Assembly (NCBI GenBank): GCA_964443805.1
Contig: CAYUEQ010000006.1
Coordinates: 1 to 29,126, forward strand
From: CAYUEQ01 sp964443805
GTDB taxonomy: Bacteria; Bacillota_I; Bacilli_A; RF39; UBA660
Length of the DNA: 29,126 nt
Direction of reading: 5' to 3'
Positions 1-7,405 of this stretch are shown one piece after another. The position numbers and the translations under genes are program-made. The notes under the pieces are model-generated. The model had not been told where the DNA came from. It saw only the letters and a program-made list of their open reading frames with translations, and did not search any database. Numbering within the stretch: the first letter of the stretch is position 1; each line of letters starts with the position of its first letter.

Positions 1-158
1 CCGTTGGACCTGTTGGTCCGATTTCACCGTCTGTGCCTGTTGCTCCCGTTGGACCTGTTGGTCCGATTTCACCGTCTGTGCCTGTTGCTCCCGTTGGACC
101 CGTTGGACCGATTTCACCATCTGTACCTGTTGCTCCCGTTGGACCTGTTGGACCTACA
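1..158. repeat. 45-bp tandem repeat encoding collagen triplets
   Basis: Three 45-bp units (1-45, 46-90, 91-135) and a partial fourth (136-158) follow each other with only a few substitutions. The first two are identical over 45 bp, which points to recent duplication or homogenisation. They encode GPTGPTGATGTDGEI on the minus strand and probably continue beyond the window edge. Confidence 0.95.
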
Positions 159-223
159 ATACCATTAATATATAAACCTAATGGTTTTTCGCAAGGAAAA
201 AGTCTTGAGTTTGAATTTTCCAT
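1..223 (-). CDS. Collagen-like Gly-Pro-Thr repeat protein, N-terminal part
   Basis: The minus strand reads ATG at 223-221 behind a GAAAGGATG ribosome site and stays open to the window edge, so only the first 74 codons are present. After about 23 non-repetitive residues (start MENSNSRLFPCEKPLG) it enters perfect Gly-X-Y triplets in a 15-residue unit, GPTGPTGATGTDGEI. Thr-rich GXY repeats of this kind form collagen-like triple helices in surface or spore-coat filament proteins of Bacillota such as the BclA type. No signal peptide and no recognisable exosporium-targeting motif is visible, so its location is unknown. It is transcribed divergently from the TtcA gene. The C-terminal domain, which would decide the subtype, lies outside the window. 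The plus-strand reading of the same DNA (PVGPVGPIS) is an antisense shadow. Confidence 0.85.
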   Translation of the reverse strand, partial: MENSNSRLFPCEKPLGLYINGIVGPTGPTGATGTDGEIGPTGPTGATGTDGEIGPTGPTGATGTDGEIGPTGPT

Positions 224-317
224 TTTACATCCTTTCTATAAGTATGTTATGCACGAAACAAAAAAAGAAATATTGATTTCACCTACACCTAAATAAATAT
301 TTGGAATATTATATTTC

Positions 318-346
318 TTGCGATTATTCTTTTTACTTGATAAAAT
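318..346 (+). promoter_or_regulatory. Promoter of the TtcA gene (extended -10)
   Basis: TTGCGA at 318-323, a 17-nt spacer and TAAAAT at 341-346 preceded by TG at 338-339 form a sigma-A promoter with an extended -10. The ribosome site AGAGGG (358-363) and ATG at 371 follow closely, so the leader would be short. Confidence 0.6.
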
Positions 347-370
347 TATTACGAATTAGAGGGATTACAT

Positions 371-1180
371 ATGAAAGATGTCAAAGAAATAGAAAAAAGT
401 ATAATTAAAAAATTCAAAAAAAATATTTGGTGTAAATTCACAAAGGGAGTAAATTTATATAATTTTGTTGAAGATAATGATCATATTGCTGTTTGTATTT
501 CTGGTGGTAAAGATTCATTTTTATTAGCAAAATGTTTAGTAGAGTTACAAAGACATGGCAAGATAAATTTTAAACTTTCTTTTATTTTGATGGATCCAGG
601 TTATTCTGATGAGACTTTAAATGTTATTAAAAAAAATATAAAATTATTTGATTTGGATGTAGTTATTTTTAAAGCTGAAATATTTAGTTATATAGAAACA
701 CTAGATAAAGGAGCACCTTGTTATCTATGTGCGCGGATGAGACGAGGTCATTTATATGCTAAAGCAAAAGAATTAGGATGTAATAAAATTGCCTTAGGTC
801 ATCATTTTGACGATGTAATTGAAACAATTTTGTTATCCATGTTTTATAGTGCTGAAATTAAAACAATGATGCCAAAATTACATAGTCAAAATTATAAAGA
901 TATGGAGCTAATTAGACCACTTTATTTAGTAAAAGAATATGATATTTTAGCATGGCAGAAGTATAATAATTTAAATTTTATTCATTGTGCTTGTCCTCTT
1001 GAAAAAAATAAAGCAGGCGCTTCTAAACGAGAAGAAATTAAAGCATTAATAAATGATTTAAGAAAAACAAATCCCTATATAGAAAAAAATATATTTAAAA
1101 GTGTAGAAAATATTAATTTAGAAAACATAATCAGTTATAAAAAAGATGGAAAATATACTAGTTTTCTTGATAATTATTGA
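371..1180 (+). CDS. ttcA: TtcA-family tRNA 2-thiocytidine synthetase-like ATPase
   Basis: A 269-residue PP-loop ATP pyrophosphatase. The ATP loop SGGKDS is at residues 44-49, a central CxxC (Cys117, Cys120) follows in PCYLC, then GHHFDDVIET at 143-152, and C-terminal Cys206/Cys208 lie in CACP. The PP-loop with a CxxC pair and a later Cys is the layout of TtcA, a [4Fe-4S] enzyme that adenylates C32 of certain tRNAs and exchanges O for S. TilS lacks these cysteines. The protein is cytosolic. ATG at 371 follows AGAGGG by 7 nt. The next gene starts 21 nt downstream, so the two are probably co-transcribed. Family assignment is firm. The substrate position is inferred, since other Fe-S tRNA thiolases share this architecture. 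Confidence 0.85.
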   Translation: MKDVKEIEKSIIKKFKKNIWCKFTKGVNLYNFVEDNDHIAVCISGGKDSFLLAKCLVELQRHGKINFKLSFILMDPGYSDETLNVIKKNIKLFDLDVVIFKAEIFSYIETLDKGAPCYLCARMRRGHLYAKAKELGCNKIALGHHFDDVIETILLSMFYSAEIKTMMPKLHSQNYKDMELIRPLYLVKEYDILAWQKYNNLNFIHCACPLEKNKAGASKREEIKALINDLRKTNPYIEKNIFKSVENINLENIISYKKDGKYTSFLDNY

Positions 1181-1201
1181 TGTTAATTAATATACTTAAA
1201 T

Positions 1202-1744
1202 ATGAAAAGATATGAAATTTTAATTAACAAAAAAAATAAATTTGAAAAAGAAGAAGATTTTGAAATTATTATAGGTAGATCTAAATATTGTGGAGATTTA
1301 TTTGTAGAGAATATTACTTATAAACAATTTAAATTACTACAAGACTATGCTTTAAATAACAATTTTATAATTGATATTGAAAGTGCTTATAGAAGTTTTG
1401 ATGAACAATTAAATTTGTTTAATGAAATAGTTGATGAAAAAGGTATTGACCATACCTTAAAATTTGTTGCTATTCCTGGTTATTCAGAACATCAAAGCGG
1501 ACTCGCAATTGATATTTGTCAATTTAAAAATAACACTTGGTTATTAGAATATAAAATGGAAGATACTTGTATTAAATTTATAGAAGATAATGCTCACTTG
1601 TTTGGTTTTATAGTTAGATATCCAAAAAATAAAGTTCATATCACTAAATACGGATATGAACCTTGGCACTTACGTTTTGTTGGAAAAGAATTAGCAAGCA
1701 AGTTATACAAAAAAAATATTACTTTAGAAGAATATTTTATTTAA
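1202..1744 (+). CDS. M15 (VanY-type) D-Ala-D-Ala carboxypeptidase-like protein, no export signal
   Basis: A 180-residue protein with the peptidase M15 zinc site: SAYRS (Arg64), EHQSGLAID with zinc ligands His97 and Asp104, and EPWHLR with catalytic Glu153 and third ligand His156. VanY/DdcB-type enzymes remove the terminal D-Ala from peptidoglycan stem peptides. Family members of this type are normally exported or membrane-anchored. Here the N-terminus is charged (MKRYEILINKKNKFEKEED) with no hydrophobic stretch, so the protein looks cytosolic or leaves by a non-Sec route. No good Shine-Dalgarno sequence precedes ATG 1202, which suggests coupling to the upstream gene 21 nt away. The 3' end overlaps the convergent prs gene by 8 nt. 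The active site is complete; the physiological substrate is uncertain. Confidence 0.85.
   Translation: MKRYEILINKKNKFEKEEDFEIIIGRSKYCGDLFVENITYKQFKLLQDYALNNNFIIDIESAYRSFDEQLNLFNEIVDEKGIDHTLKFVAIPGYSEHQSGLAIDICQFKNNTWLLEYKMEDTCIKFIEDNAHLFGFIVRYPKNKVHITKYGYEPWHLRFVGKELASKLYKKNITLEEYFI
1709..1738 (-). terminator. Possible weak terminator for the prs operon
   Basis: On the minus strand AAAATATT, a 10-nt loop and AATATTTT form an all-A/T 8-bp stem (1713-1720 with 1731-1738) running into a T tract. It sits just past the prs stop codon and inside the 3' end of the convergent M15 gene. The stem has no G-C pairs, so the call is tentative. Confidence 0.3.
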
Positions 1745-2837
1745 TTTCTTTATGTGCTTGTATTTCTTTGAATATTTCTAATTTACCATTCAAAAGTGGT
1801 GAAATAGATTTTTTTGTATTTAAAGTATTTATAATTTCTGCAATAAACAACGAGCAATTAACTTCTTTAAACCATGATTTTGATTTTATTTCATCTGGTA
1901 TGTAACTTAGATTTGGAACATACATTTTTTTAAATAAACCATCTTTATAGGCTTTCTCAAAAACAGCTACTCCTTTAGTAAAAAATGCAAATGTAGAAAT
2001 AACATAAACATTTTTTGCTTTTCTTTTTTTCAATTCTTTTAGAACATCAATCATGCTATCACCAGATGCAATCATATCATCGACAATTATATATTCTAAA
2101 TTTTCTTTTTCTTTACCTAAGTATTTATGTTCAACAATTGGATGTCTACCATCGACTAATACTGAAAAGTCTCTTCTTTTGTAAAACATCCCAACATCAC
2201 TACCTAGCATATTGGCATAAAAAATAGCTCTTTCCATAGCTCCTTTGTCTGGTGATATTACTACTAGTTTTTCAAAATCAATTTGATTTTCTTTTATAAA
2301 ACTTGATAAAATGTTTTTAGTTGGGAAAAAATTTTCAAAAGATGTTAATGGAATTGCATTTTCAATCCCAGGATTATGAACATCAAACGTAATAATAGTT
2401 TTGACTCCCATATTTTCTAACTCTTTTAACGCAATAGCACAATCTAGTGATTCTCTTCCTTTTCTTTTATCTTGCCTCGATTGATATAATAACGGCATAA
2501 ATACTTGTATTCGCTCTGCATTACCACTTATAGCTGATATTAATCTTTTAATATCTTGAAAATGTTCATCTGCACCCATATAATATTTTTTACCGTAAGC
2601 CATATAAGTAGAATTATAGTTTCCTATATCTGATAAAATAAATACATCTTTACCTCTAACTGAACTGTTAATTTTAATTTTACCCTCAGTATTATTAAAT
2701 CTTACTTCATCTATTTCAATTAGATAATTTTTTTGAGTTTTTCTGATTTTTTTAAGTTCTTTATTAACTTGAGCCCCTAATTCTTGACAATTTTTCATTA
2801 CAATTACACATAAATTTTCATATTCTTCAACTATCAT
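1737..2837 (-). CDS. prs: Ribose-phosphate pyrophosphokinase (PRPP synthase), long variant
   Basis: It makes PRPP from ribose 5-phosphate and ATP, feeding purine, pyrimidine, NAD, His and Trp synthesis in the cytosol. Visible motifs are the catalytic segment with SRQDKRKGRES (residues 120-130), the divergent metal/ATP region FDVHNPGIENAIP (151-163, His154) and the PRPP loop VDDMIASGDS (252-261). At 366 residues it is about 50 longer than classical Prs (near 315), and its FDVHNPGIENA segment replaces the usual DLHAGQIQGFF. It therefore belongs to the divergent long Prs group seen in some Bacillota (recalled, not searched). ATG at 2837 has AAGGAGT at 2848-2842. It lies 22 nt downstream of the metallophosphoesterase gene in one operon and overlaps the convergent M15 gene by 8 nt. 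Confidence 0.9.
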   Translation of the reverse strand: MIVEEYENLCVIVMKNCQELGAQVNKELKKIRKTQKNYLIEIDEVRFNNTEGKIKINSSVRGKDVFILSDIGNYNSTYMAYGKKYYMGADEHFQDIKRLISAISGNAERIQVFMPLLYQSRQDKRKGRESLDCAIALKELENMGVKTIITFDVHNPGIENAIPLTSFENFFPTKNILSSFIKENQIDFEKLVVISPDKGAMERAIFYANMLGSDVGMFYKRRDFSVLVDGRHPIVEHKYLGKEKENLEYIIVDDMIASGDSMIDVLKELKKRKAKNVYVISTFAFFTKGVAVFEKAYKDGLFKKMYVPNLSYIPDEIKSKSWFKEVNCSLFIAEIINTLNTKKSISPLLNGKLEIFKEIQAHKEIK

Positions 2838-2859
2838 TACTACTCCTTTTCTATTACAT

Positions 2860-3849
2860 TTATCTTTTTATTTTATATTCTTTTTTTATAACCATTTCTT
2901 CTTCTCCGTAATAAACAGCCTCATATTCAATTTGAAATTCTTTCTTTTCTGGATAGACATTTAGAAAGACAACACCTGGAAAACCATATTTATTTCTATT
3001 TAGATAGTTTTGAGTTTTTTTCAAACAAGGTATCTGTAATTTATCATTAGACGGTAATTGTCCAAAATGAAAATGTCCTTGTGCAATAATATGGGGATTA
3101 TTTTTTGTTAAATAACTAAATTGCTTATTTAATTTTATTAAGTCTAAATACTTATAATTGTCCCTTATACTTTCATAATTACCATGAGATAATGTTATTC
3201 TAAAGCCGTTTATATTTAAATATGCTAAACAATCTCCTAGAAATTTACTGTTTTTACAACTACTCTGAATTAATTCACCTATATTAACAGAATCGTGGGG
3301 CAAAAATTCTAAATCATGATTCCCTGTAATAAAATAATGCTCTATGTCAGGACAATGTAGTTCTTTTAAACGTTCTAATGCCCCTTCTAATGTTCCAGTA
3401 CGGTATCTTTTAATACGTCTTTGTTGTTGTTTTGATAAATATCCATTATTAGATTTTATCGTATTAGGACCGTTAAGATAATCTCCTAAGTGGATAATTT
3501 TATCAACATTTTTTTTATTTGCTAATTCATAAGCCGCTTCTTTTAATTCTGGAAGATCATCAACATGATCTAAATGCCAATCCGAAGTAAACATTAAACG
3601 GATGTCTTTGTTTGAAGTGTTGATTGTATGATTGTTGTATTCCTGATGTTTATAAATTAATCTTGGTCCTCCTTCATCAACATGAAGTGGAACTTTTGCT
3701 TTAGTCGCTATTTCATTAGCTTCCATAAATTCTAATAGTTCATTAAGATTCATGTTAACAGATCTTGCTATTTCTTTAAAATTCCACCTTTTTAATATTA
3801 ATGCTATTATTTTATAATAATATAATTTTTCTTTTTCAGTTGTAGGCAT
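2860..3849 (-). CDS. Calcineurin-like metallophosphoesterase with N-terminal HTH-like region
   Basis: A 329-residue cytosolic protein. The phosphoesterase core carries all metal-site motifs in order: DWH (Asp90, His92), GD (Gly122-Asp123), GNHD (176-179), SHG (His222) and GHFH (258-261). Residues 1-60 form a separate helical region (LKRWNFKEIARSVNMNLNEL) that looks like a helix-turn-helix, then a linker. Such HTH plus phosphoesterase proteins occur in phages and Bacillota; the substrate (nucleic acid, nucleotide or protein phosphate) cannot be read from the sequence. AAGGAGAGA precedes ATG 3849. It is the first gene of the pair with prs, behind a leader that contains a short ORF and a terminator-like hairpin. 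Acting with prs in nucleotide metabolism is inference. Confidence 0.85.
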   Translation of the reverse strand: MPTTEKEKLYYYKIIALILKRWNFKEIARSVNMNLNELLEFMEANEIATKAKVPLHVDEGGPRLIYKHQEYNNHTINTSNKDIRLMFTSDWHLDHVDDLPELKEAAYELANKKNVDKIIHLGDYLNGPNTIKSNNGYLSKQQQRRIKRYRTGTLEGALERLKELHCPDIEHYFITGNHDLEFLPHDSVNIGELIQSSCKNSKFLGDCLAYLNINGFRITLSHGNYESIRDNYKYLDLIKLNKQFSYLTKNNPHIIAQGHFHFGQLPSNDKLQIPCLKKTQNYLNRNKYGFPGVVFLNVYPEKKEFQIEYEAVYYGEEEMVIKKEYKIKR

Positions 3850-3873
3850 ACTTCTCTCCTTATAAAATTAATT

Positions 3874-3916
3874 AAAATAAAAAGTCAGACACAATTAAAA
3901 AACTATGTTTGACTTT
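3874..3916 (-). terminator. Hairpin terminator/attenuator ahead of the phosphoesterase-prs operon
   Basis: On the minus strand 3916-3906 (AAAGTCAAACA) pairs with 3891-3881 (TGTCTGACTTT), 11 bp with one G-U pair and a 14-nt loop, and runs into TTTTTATTTT. It lies only 32 nt before the phosphoesterase ATG and downstream of a promoter at 4003-4030. It may terminate popT transcripts, attenuate the operon, or do both. Confidence 0.7.
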
Positions 3917-3971
3917 GTTTACAGATTAAACGAATAATTGTTGGTTTTTTTACGATTTTTTTACAAAACAT
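3903..3971 (-). CDS. Putative 22-codon leader peptide
   Basis: ATG at 3971-3969 follows GTGGTGA by 7 nt and opens a 22-codon frame (MFCKKIVKKPTII, then RLICKQSQT) ending in TAG at 3905-3903. The stop codon sits immediately after the 5' arm of the terminator hairpin (3906-3916). A ribosome finishing this frame would cover that arm and block hairpin formation, which is the geometry of leader-peptide attenuation. The peptide is Lys/Arg-rich with two Cys and matches nothing I know. The frame could be chance in A+T-rich DNA, but the ribosome site, the stop position and the upstream promoter agree. Confidence 0.4.
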   Translation of the reverse strand: MFCKKIVKKPTIIRLICKQSQT

Positions 3972-4002
3972 AATTATTTCACCACGCTATTCCTATAAAT
4001 AA

Positions 4003-4030
4003 ATTGTATCATAATAAAATATAAAGTCCA
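4003..4030 (-). promoter_or_regulatory. Promoter for the leader and phosphoesterase-prs operon
   Basis: On the minus strand TG-A-TACAAT (4011-4003) is an extended -10. A weak -35, TGGACT (4030-4025), sits 16 nt upstream. Transcription would start near 3996 and give a leader of about 147 nt. Confidence 0.5.
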
Positions 4031-4046
4031 GTGGAATTACCTATTT

Positions 4047-4868
4047 TTAACTATTTTCCATCTTTTCTTTAGCACTTATTTTCCCTATACGATAAGTTAA
4101 TGTAAATGTTATTATAGCAATTATGATTGCTATAAACGAATCTAAATTAAATCCAAGACTACCTCGAACTACTGCAGGTATTGTAGCAATTACAAATCCT
4201 GTTATAAAATAATATGTATAACCATAATGTTTTTTCATAAAAAAGTTGATTATAAAAGCAAAGAATATAACTCCAACTACAAAACCAATTCCAGCTGGCA
4301 TTAAAGTTATGATATCAATTTTAGCTATCGCTAGTAAATAAACATCATACATTCCAATAATACTTAATAAAACTGTACTACTTATTCCGGGAATTATAGT
4401 AGATGATGCTAAAACAAAACCTAATATTACACTTTGTCCAAAACTAATTGAGTCCATTTGCATAACTTCTGCATTTTTAAATAGTATCAAAGCTATACCA
4501 ATTAAAAGTGTAAATATTAAAGGAATAAGATATCTTTTTTTAAATCCTTCTTTATTTGCTTCTTTAAATAACAATGGTAGTGTTCCAATAATAAAACCTA
4601 AAAATCCATATGATGTTGCCATCGGCCATTTATCTAAAAAGAATAATAAAATATTGCCAAATAATACAGTACCTATTCCTATACCAAGTGCAATAGGAAT
4701 TAAAAATAAAATATTTTTCTTTAGATTTTTAAATTTTACTATTTCCGTTATCGCATTAAGACAATCTTTATATATACCAAATATAATTAGTAATGCACTT
4801 CCGCTAAGACCAGGAATTATATTCCCGATACCACCAATAATACCTTTAAAAAAATTAATCATAGTCAC
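4047..4868 (-). CDS. popT: DUF368 membrane protein, PopT-type undecaprenyl-phosphate flippase
   Basis: A hydrophobic protein of about 273 residues with roughly eight membrane segments. It shows the internal duplication of the DUF368 family: GNIIPGLSGSALL near the N-terminus and STIIPGISSTVLL in the middle, each followed by a GIY/GMY motif. DUF368 proteins (PopT) were recently shown, together with DedA/UptA proteins, to return undecaprenyl phosphate across the membrane for cell-wall synthesis. The frame opens with GTG at 4868; ATG at 4862 is the alternative, and AAGAAGGG lies 5 or 11 nt upstream respectively. It has its own TATAAT at 4907-4902. No terminator follows directly, so transcripts may run to the hairpin at 3881-3916. 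Confidence 0.88.
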   Translation of the reverse strand: MTMINFFKGIIGGIGNIIPGLSGSALLIIFGIYKDCLNAITEIVKFKNLKKNILFLIPIALGIGIGTVLFGNILLFFLDKWPMATSYGFLGFIIGTLPLLFKEANKEGFKKRYLIPLIFTLLIGIALILFKNAEVMQMDSISFGQSVILGFVLASSTIIPGISSTVLLSIIGMYDVYLLAIAKIDIITLMPAGIGFVVGVIFFAFIINFFMKKHYGYTYYFITGFVIATIPAVVRGSLGFNLDSFIAIIIAIITFTLTYRIGKISAKEKMENS

Positions 4869-4901
4869 TACACCCTTCTTGATTAAAACTTTCTCAAAAC
4901 A

Positions 4902-4907
4902 ATTATA
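4902..4907 (-). promoter_or_regulatory. -10 element upstream of popT
   Basis: A perfect TATAAT on the minus strand (4907-4902), 34 nt before the popT start, has no convincing -35 (region GTCATA). It lies between the HD-protein stop and popT, so popT may have its own promoter. Confidence 0.45.
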
Positions 4908-4946
4908 CTACATTTTTAAATTTATATGACCTATTTAAACGGATTT

Positions 4947-5666
4947 TTATTTTTTCTTGTAAATCAATTCTTCCTCTTTTTGTAAAAAACCGTTTAAAAA
5001 ATTTATCCACTCTGGAACATCTTCTTCTATGAAAAATTGATATAAGAATTCTACAACTAAGTTATGCCTTTTAATAATTTCTTCTTCACCACTTGCTGTT
5101 AACATAATATTTTTTAATTTTAAAGATTTTTCAAAAAAATGATTAATAAATCCATCGGTATCATGTGTTGTATTATCAGCATTATATTCATGATTTGTGA
5201 TGTTTATATTTGGATATATATCTTTGTCAAAAATTCTACCATTTCCTTTATCACTTACTGCATACATTAATGATCTGATAATTCCGTTGGCACCTATGGC
5301 ATCACACATATCAGCATCAGAAACAATTGCTCCTTCTAAAGTTGTTGGTCTAATGTTTGATAAATATTTATTATATCCCATGGAACTTATAATGCTTATT
5401 ACATGTTCTTGGATATCTTTTTTAATATTAACTTTGTTCATAATATTTTTAGCATTAAGTAACTTAACAGATTTTTCTATACCGACAATTTTATAATCAT
5501 CTACATCATGAAGTAATGCCGCAAGCGAAACAACTTCCATATTTGCTGATTCTTGTTTAGCAAATTTAATCGCTAATTTATAAACTCTATCTACATGATC
5601 ACAACCATGTCCATTATCATTTCCAATCATTAAATCATTTACTAATTTTTTTACTTCTTTTATCAT
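4947..5666 (-). CDS. HD-domain phosphohydrolase (YedJ/YpgQ type)
   Basis: A 239-residue cytosolic protein with the HD metal site: GHGCDHVDRV (His20, Asp23-His24), ALLHDVDD (His53-Asp54) and SDADMCDAIGANGI (Asp117/Asp119). The same order is found in the YedJ/YpgQ HD hydrolases, a group linked to nucleotide or pyrophosphate hydrolysis. Length is normal for that group. ATG at 5666 is preceded by GAGGTG with good spacing. Two TATAAT boxes lie just upstream. It is divergent from the SOS cassette and 78 nt from popT. The physiological substrate cannot be told from sequence. Confidence 0.82.
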   Translation of the reverse strand: MIKEVKKLVNDLMIGNDNGHGCDHVDRVYKLAIKFAKQESANMEVVSLAALLHDVDDYKIVGIEKSVKLLNAKNIMNKVNIKKDIQEHVISIISSMGYNKYLSNIRPTTLEGAIVSDADMCDAIGANGIIRSLMYAVSDKGNGRIFDKDIYPNINITNHEYNADNTTHDTDGFINHFFEKSLKLKNIMLTASGEEEIIKRHNLVVEFLYQFFIEEDVPEWINFLNGFLQKEEELIYKKK

Positions 5667-5696
5667 TTTACACCTCGATTAAAAATGTTTCTTCTT

Positions 5697-5724
5697 ATTA
5701 TATCATTATATTCAATTTACAAAA
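5697..5724 (-). promoter_or_regulatory. Promoter of the HD phosphohydrolase gene
   Basis: TATAAT at 5702-5697 on the minus strand has TTTTGT 16 nt upstream (5724-5719). A second TATAAT lies at 5710-5705. The -35 is poor. Confidence 0.4.
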
Positions 5725-5748
5725 CCATTATTTGGTTAAAGTTGTATA

Positions 5749-5777
5749 TTGAATTTTTTTCAAGTAACTAGTATACT
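5749..5777 (+). promoter_or_regulatory. Sigma-A promoter of the Y-family polymerase operon
   Basis: TTGAAT (5749-5754), exactly 17 nt, then TATACT (5772-5777). The start site would fall near 5784, inside the LexA box at 5783-5796, so repressor binding would block initiation. Confidence 0.75.
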
Positions 5778-5782
5778 TAATA

Positions 5783-5796
5783 CGAACGAAAGTTTG
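5783..5796 (+). promoter_or_regulatory. LexA/DinR SOS operator
   Basis: CGAACGAAAGTTTG matches the Gram-positive SOS box CGAAC-RNRY-GTTYG at 13 of 14 positions; only the Y in the centre is A. It overlaps the predicted start site and precedes an error-prone polymerase gene, a classic SOS target. Confidence 0.85.
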
Positions 5797-5804
5797 GTGA
5801 TAGT

Positions 5805-7055
5805 GTGTTAACCAGAAATATCTTATGTATTGATTTAAAAAGTTTTTTTGCTGCCTGTGAATGTATTGAAAGAGATTTAGACATGTTTACTACTCCTTTA
5901 GTAGTTGCAGATGCTAAAAGAGGTAAAGGCGCTATAACACTAGCAATAACTCCTTATTTAAAAGATTTAGGTATTAAGTCAAGAGGAAGAGTTTTTGAAA
6001 TACCACAGGGAATAAAATATATTACTGCAAAACCACGAATGAATTTATATATTAAAAAATCTAGTGAAGTAATTAATGTCTATTTAGATTATATTTCAAA
6101 AGAAGATTTACATATTTATTCAATAGATGAAGCTTTCTTAGATGTTACAGATTATTTAAAACTATATAAAAAGACTGATTATGAACTAGCTGAAGAAATT
6201 TTAGAAAAAGTTAGAGAAAAAACTGGTCTATATGCAACATGTGGCATTGGGCCTAATATTTTTCTAGCTAAAGTTGCAATGGATTTGGATGCTAAAAATA
6301 ATAAAGATTTTATTGCAAAATGGAGTTATCAAGATGTTCAAAATAAATTATGGAAAATCTCCCCTCTTTCTAAAGTATGGGGAATTGGTAGTAGAACAGA
6401 AAAAAAATTAAATTTATTAGGGATTTATAATATTGGACAATTAGCTAACTTTCCAAAAGATAAATTAAAAGCAAAGTTTGGAATAATTGGCGAAGAATTA
6501 TGGAATCATGCCAATGGTATTGATTTGAGTTTAATTAACGATTGGAAAGAACCTCCTAAAGAAAAATCAATAAGTCATAGTCAAATATTATTCAAAGACT
6601 ATACTAAAGACAATATAAAAATTATTATCTCAGAAATGTGTGATGTTCTTGCCCAAAGATTAAGAAATATGAAAAAGCAAACTCAAGTAATCGGTTTAGG
6701 AATTGGTTATTCTAAAAATATCGGAGGAGGTTTTTATCATACTTTAAAAATTGATCAATCAACAGATAATATAAATATTATTAAAAAAGTTTGTTACTCT
6801 ATATTTGATAATTATCATAAAAACCTACCTATTAGAAAAGTAAGTTTATCCTTTAATCGATTATGTGATAAGAGCTCAGTACAATTAAATTTATTTGAAG
6901 ATGTAGAAGAAATTATTACTCGAGACACATTAAATACAACTTTAGATGATATAAAACAAAAATACGGTAAAAATAGTATTTTAAAAGGATCTAATCTATT
7001 AAATGATTCTACTATTATAGAAAGAAATAAGAAAGTTGGTGGACATAGTGAATGA
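5805..7055 (+). CDS. Y-family translesion DNA polymerase (UmuC/YqjW-UvrX type)
   Basis: A 416-residue error-prone polymerase that copies past DNA lesions. Catalytic palm residues are present: Asp10 in CIDLKSFF and Asp108-Glu109 in SIDEAFLD (106-113). A helix-hairpin-helix-like stretch, VWGIGSRTEKKLNLLGI, follows the palm, then the little-finger domain. A beta-clamp binding peptide QLNLF sits at 360-364 near the C-terminus. Together with the YolD partner this resembles B. subtilis YqjW-YqjX and UvrX-YolD. The start is GTG 5805 with GGTGA 4 nt upstream; the N-terminus then matches family length. Expression is probably SOS-controlled through the LexA box at 5783-5796. No umuD-like gene is visible nearby. 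Confidence 0.92.
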   Translation: MLTRNILCIDLKSFFAACECIERDLDMFTTPLVVADAKRGKGAITLAITPYLKDLGIKSRGRVFEIPQGIKYITAKPRMNLYIKKSSEVINVYLDYISKEDLHIYSIDEAFLDVTDYLKLYKKTDYELAEEILEKVREKTGLYATCGIGPNIFLAKVAMDLDAKNNKDFIAKWSYQDVQNKLWKISPLSKVWGIGSRTEKKLNLLGIYNIGQLANFPKDKLKAKFGIIGEELWNHANGIDLSLINDWKEPPKEKSISHSQILFKDYTKDNIKIIISEMCDVLAQRLRNMKKQTQVIGLGIGYSKNIGGGFYHTLKIDQSTDNINIIKKVCYSIFDNYHKNLPIRKVSLSFNRLCDKSSVQLNLFEDVEEIITRDTLNTTLDDIKQKYGKNSILKGSNLLNDSTIIERNKKVGGHSE

Positions 7056-7359
7056 TCGAGGAATGATTAAATGGCAACCATTTAACTCAGTTATAAATAC
7101 AAATAAAATAGTTGCGGTTTTAGAAAAAGAAAGAAATTATATAATTAAACCCAGCTTATCAGAAGAACAACTAATAGAATTAAATAACAAAGTATTAGAT
7201 GCTTTTTATAGTAAAATAAAAATTAAATTAAAATATTATTTTAATGGTGTTATATATGAAAAAAAAGGGACAATTACATCTATTAATAATAATTCAAAAT
7301 TTATAGTCATCAATAAAGAAAAAATAAACTTCTCTCAAATATTAGATATTAAAATATGA
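7048..7359 (+). CDS. YolD-like protein, SOS polymerase partner
   Basis: A protein of about 103 residues with the YolD-family opening DRGMIKWQPFNSV and a small C-terminal beta region that resembles the Sm-like fold assigned to this family. YolD genes usually sit directly behind Y-family polymerases in Bacillota, as here; their exact role in translesion synthesis is not established. I chose GTG at 7048, which overlaps the polymerase stop by 8 nt and has GGTGG 5 nt upstream. The frame also extends to a TTG at 7036. ATG 7063 has its GAGGA directly adjacent and is unlikely. It is co-transcribed with the polymerase and therefore inferred to be SOS-induced. Confidence 0.85.
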   Translation: MNDRGMIKWQPFNSVINTNKIVAVLEKERNYIIKPSLSEEQLIELNNKVLDAFYSKIKIKLKYYFNGVIYEKKGTITSINNNSKFIVINKEKINFSQILDIKI

Positions 7360-7405
7360 TTTACTTTATTTTCATAAGATAGACTAATAGAGAGGAAATT
7401 AGATT

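Noticed and set aside
33..296. Plus-strand PVGPVGPIS repeat frame
   Set aside because: Antisense of the collagen repeat. The minus strand has the ribosome site and proper Gly-X-Y triplets.
224..300. Sporulation sigma-E/K promoter (CATA-ACA-TA) for the collagen-like gene
   Set aside because: Only the -10-like string matches and no fitting -35 is seen. Such matches are common in A/T-rich DNA.
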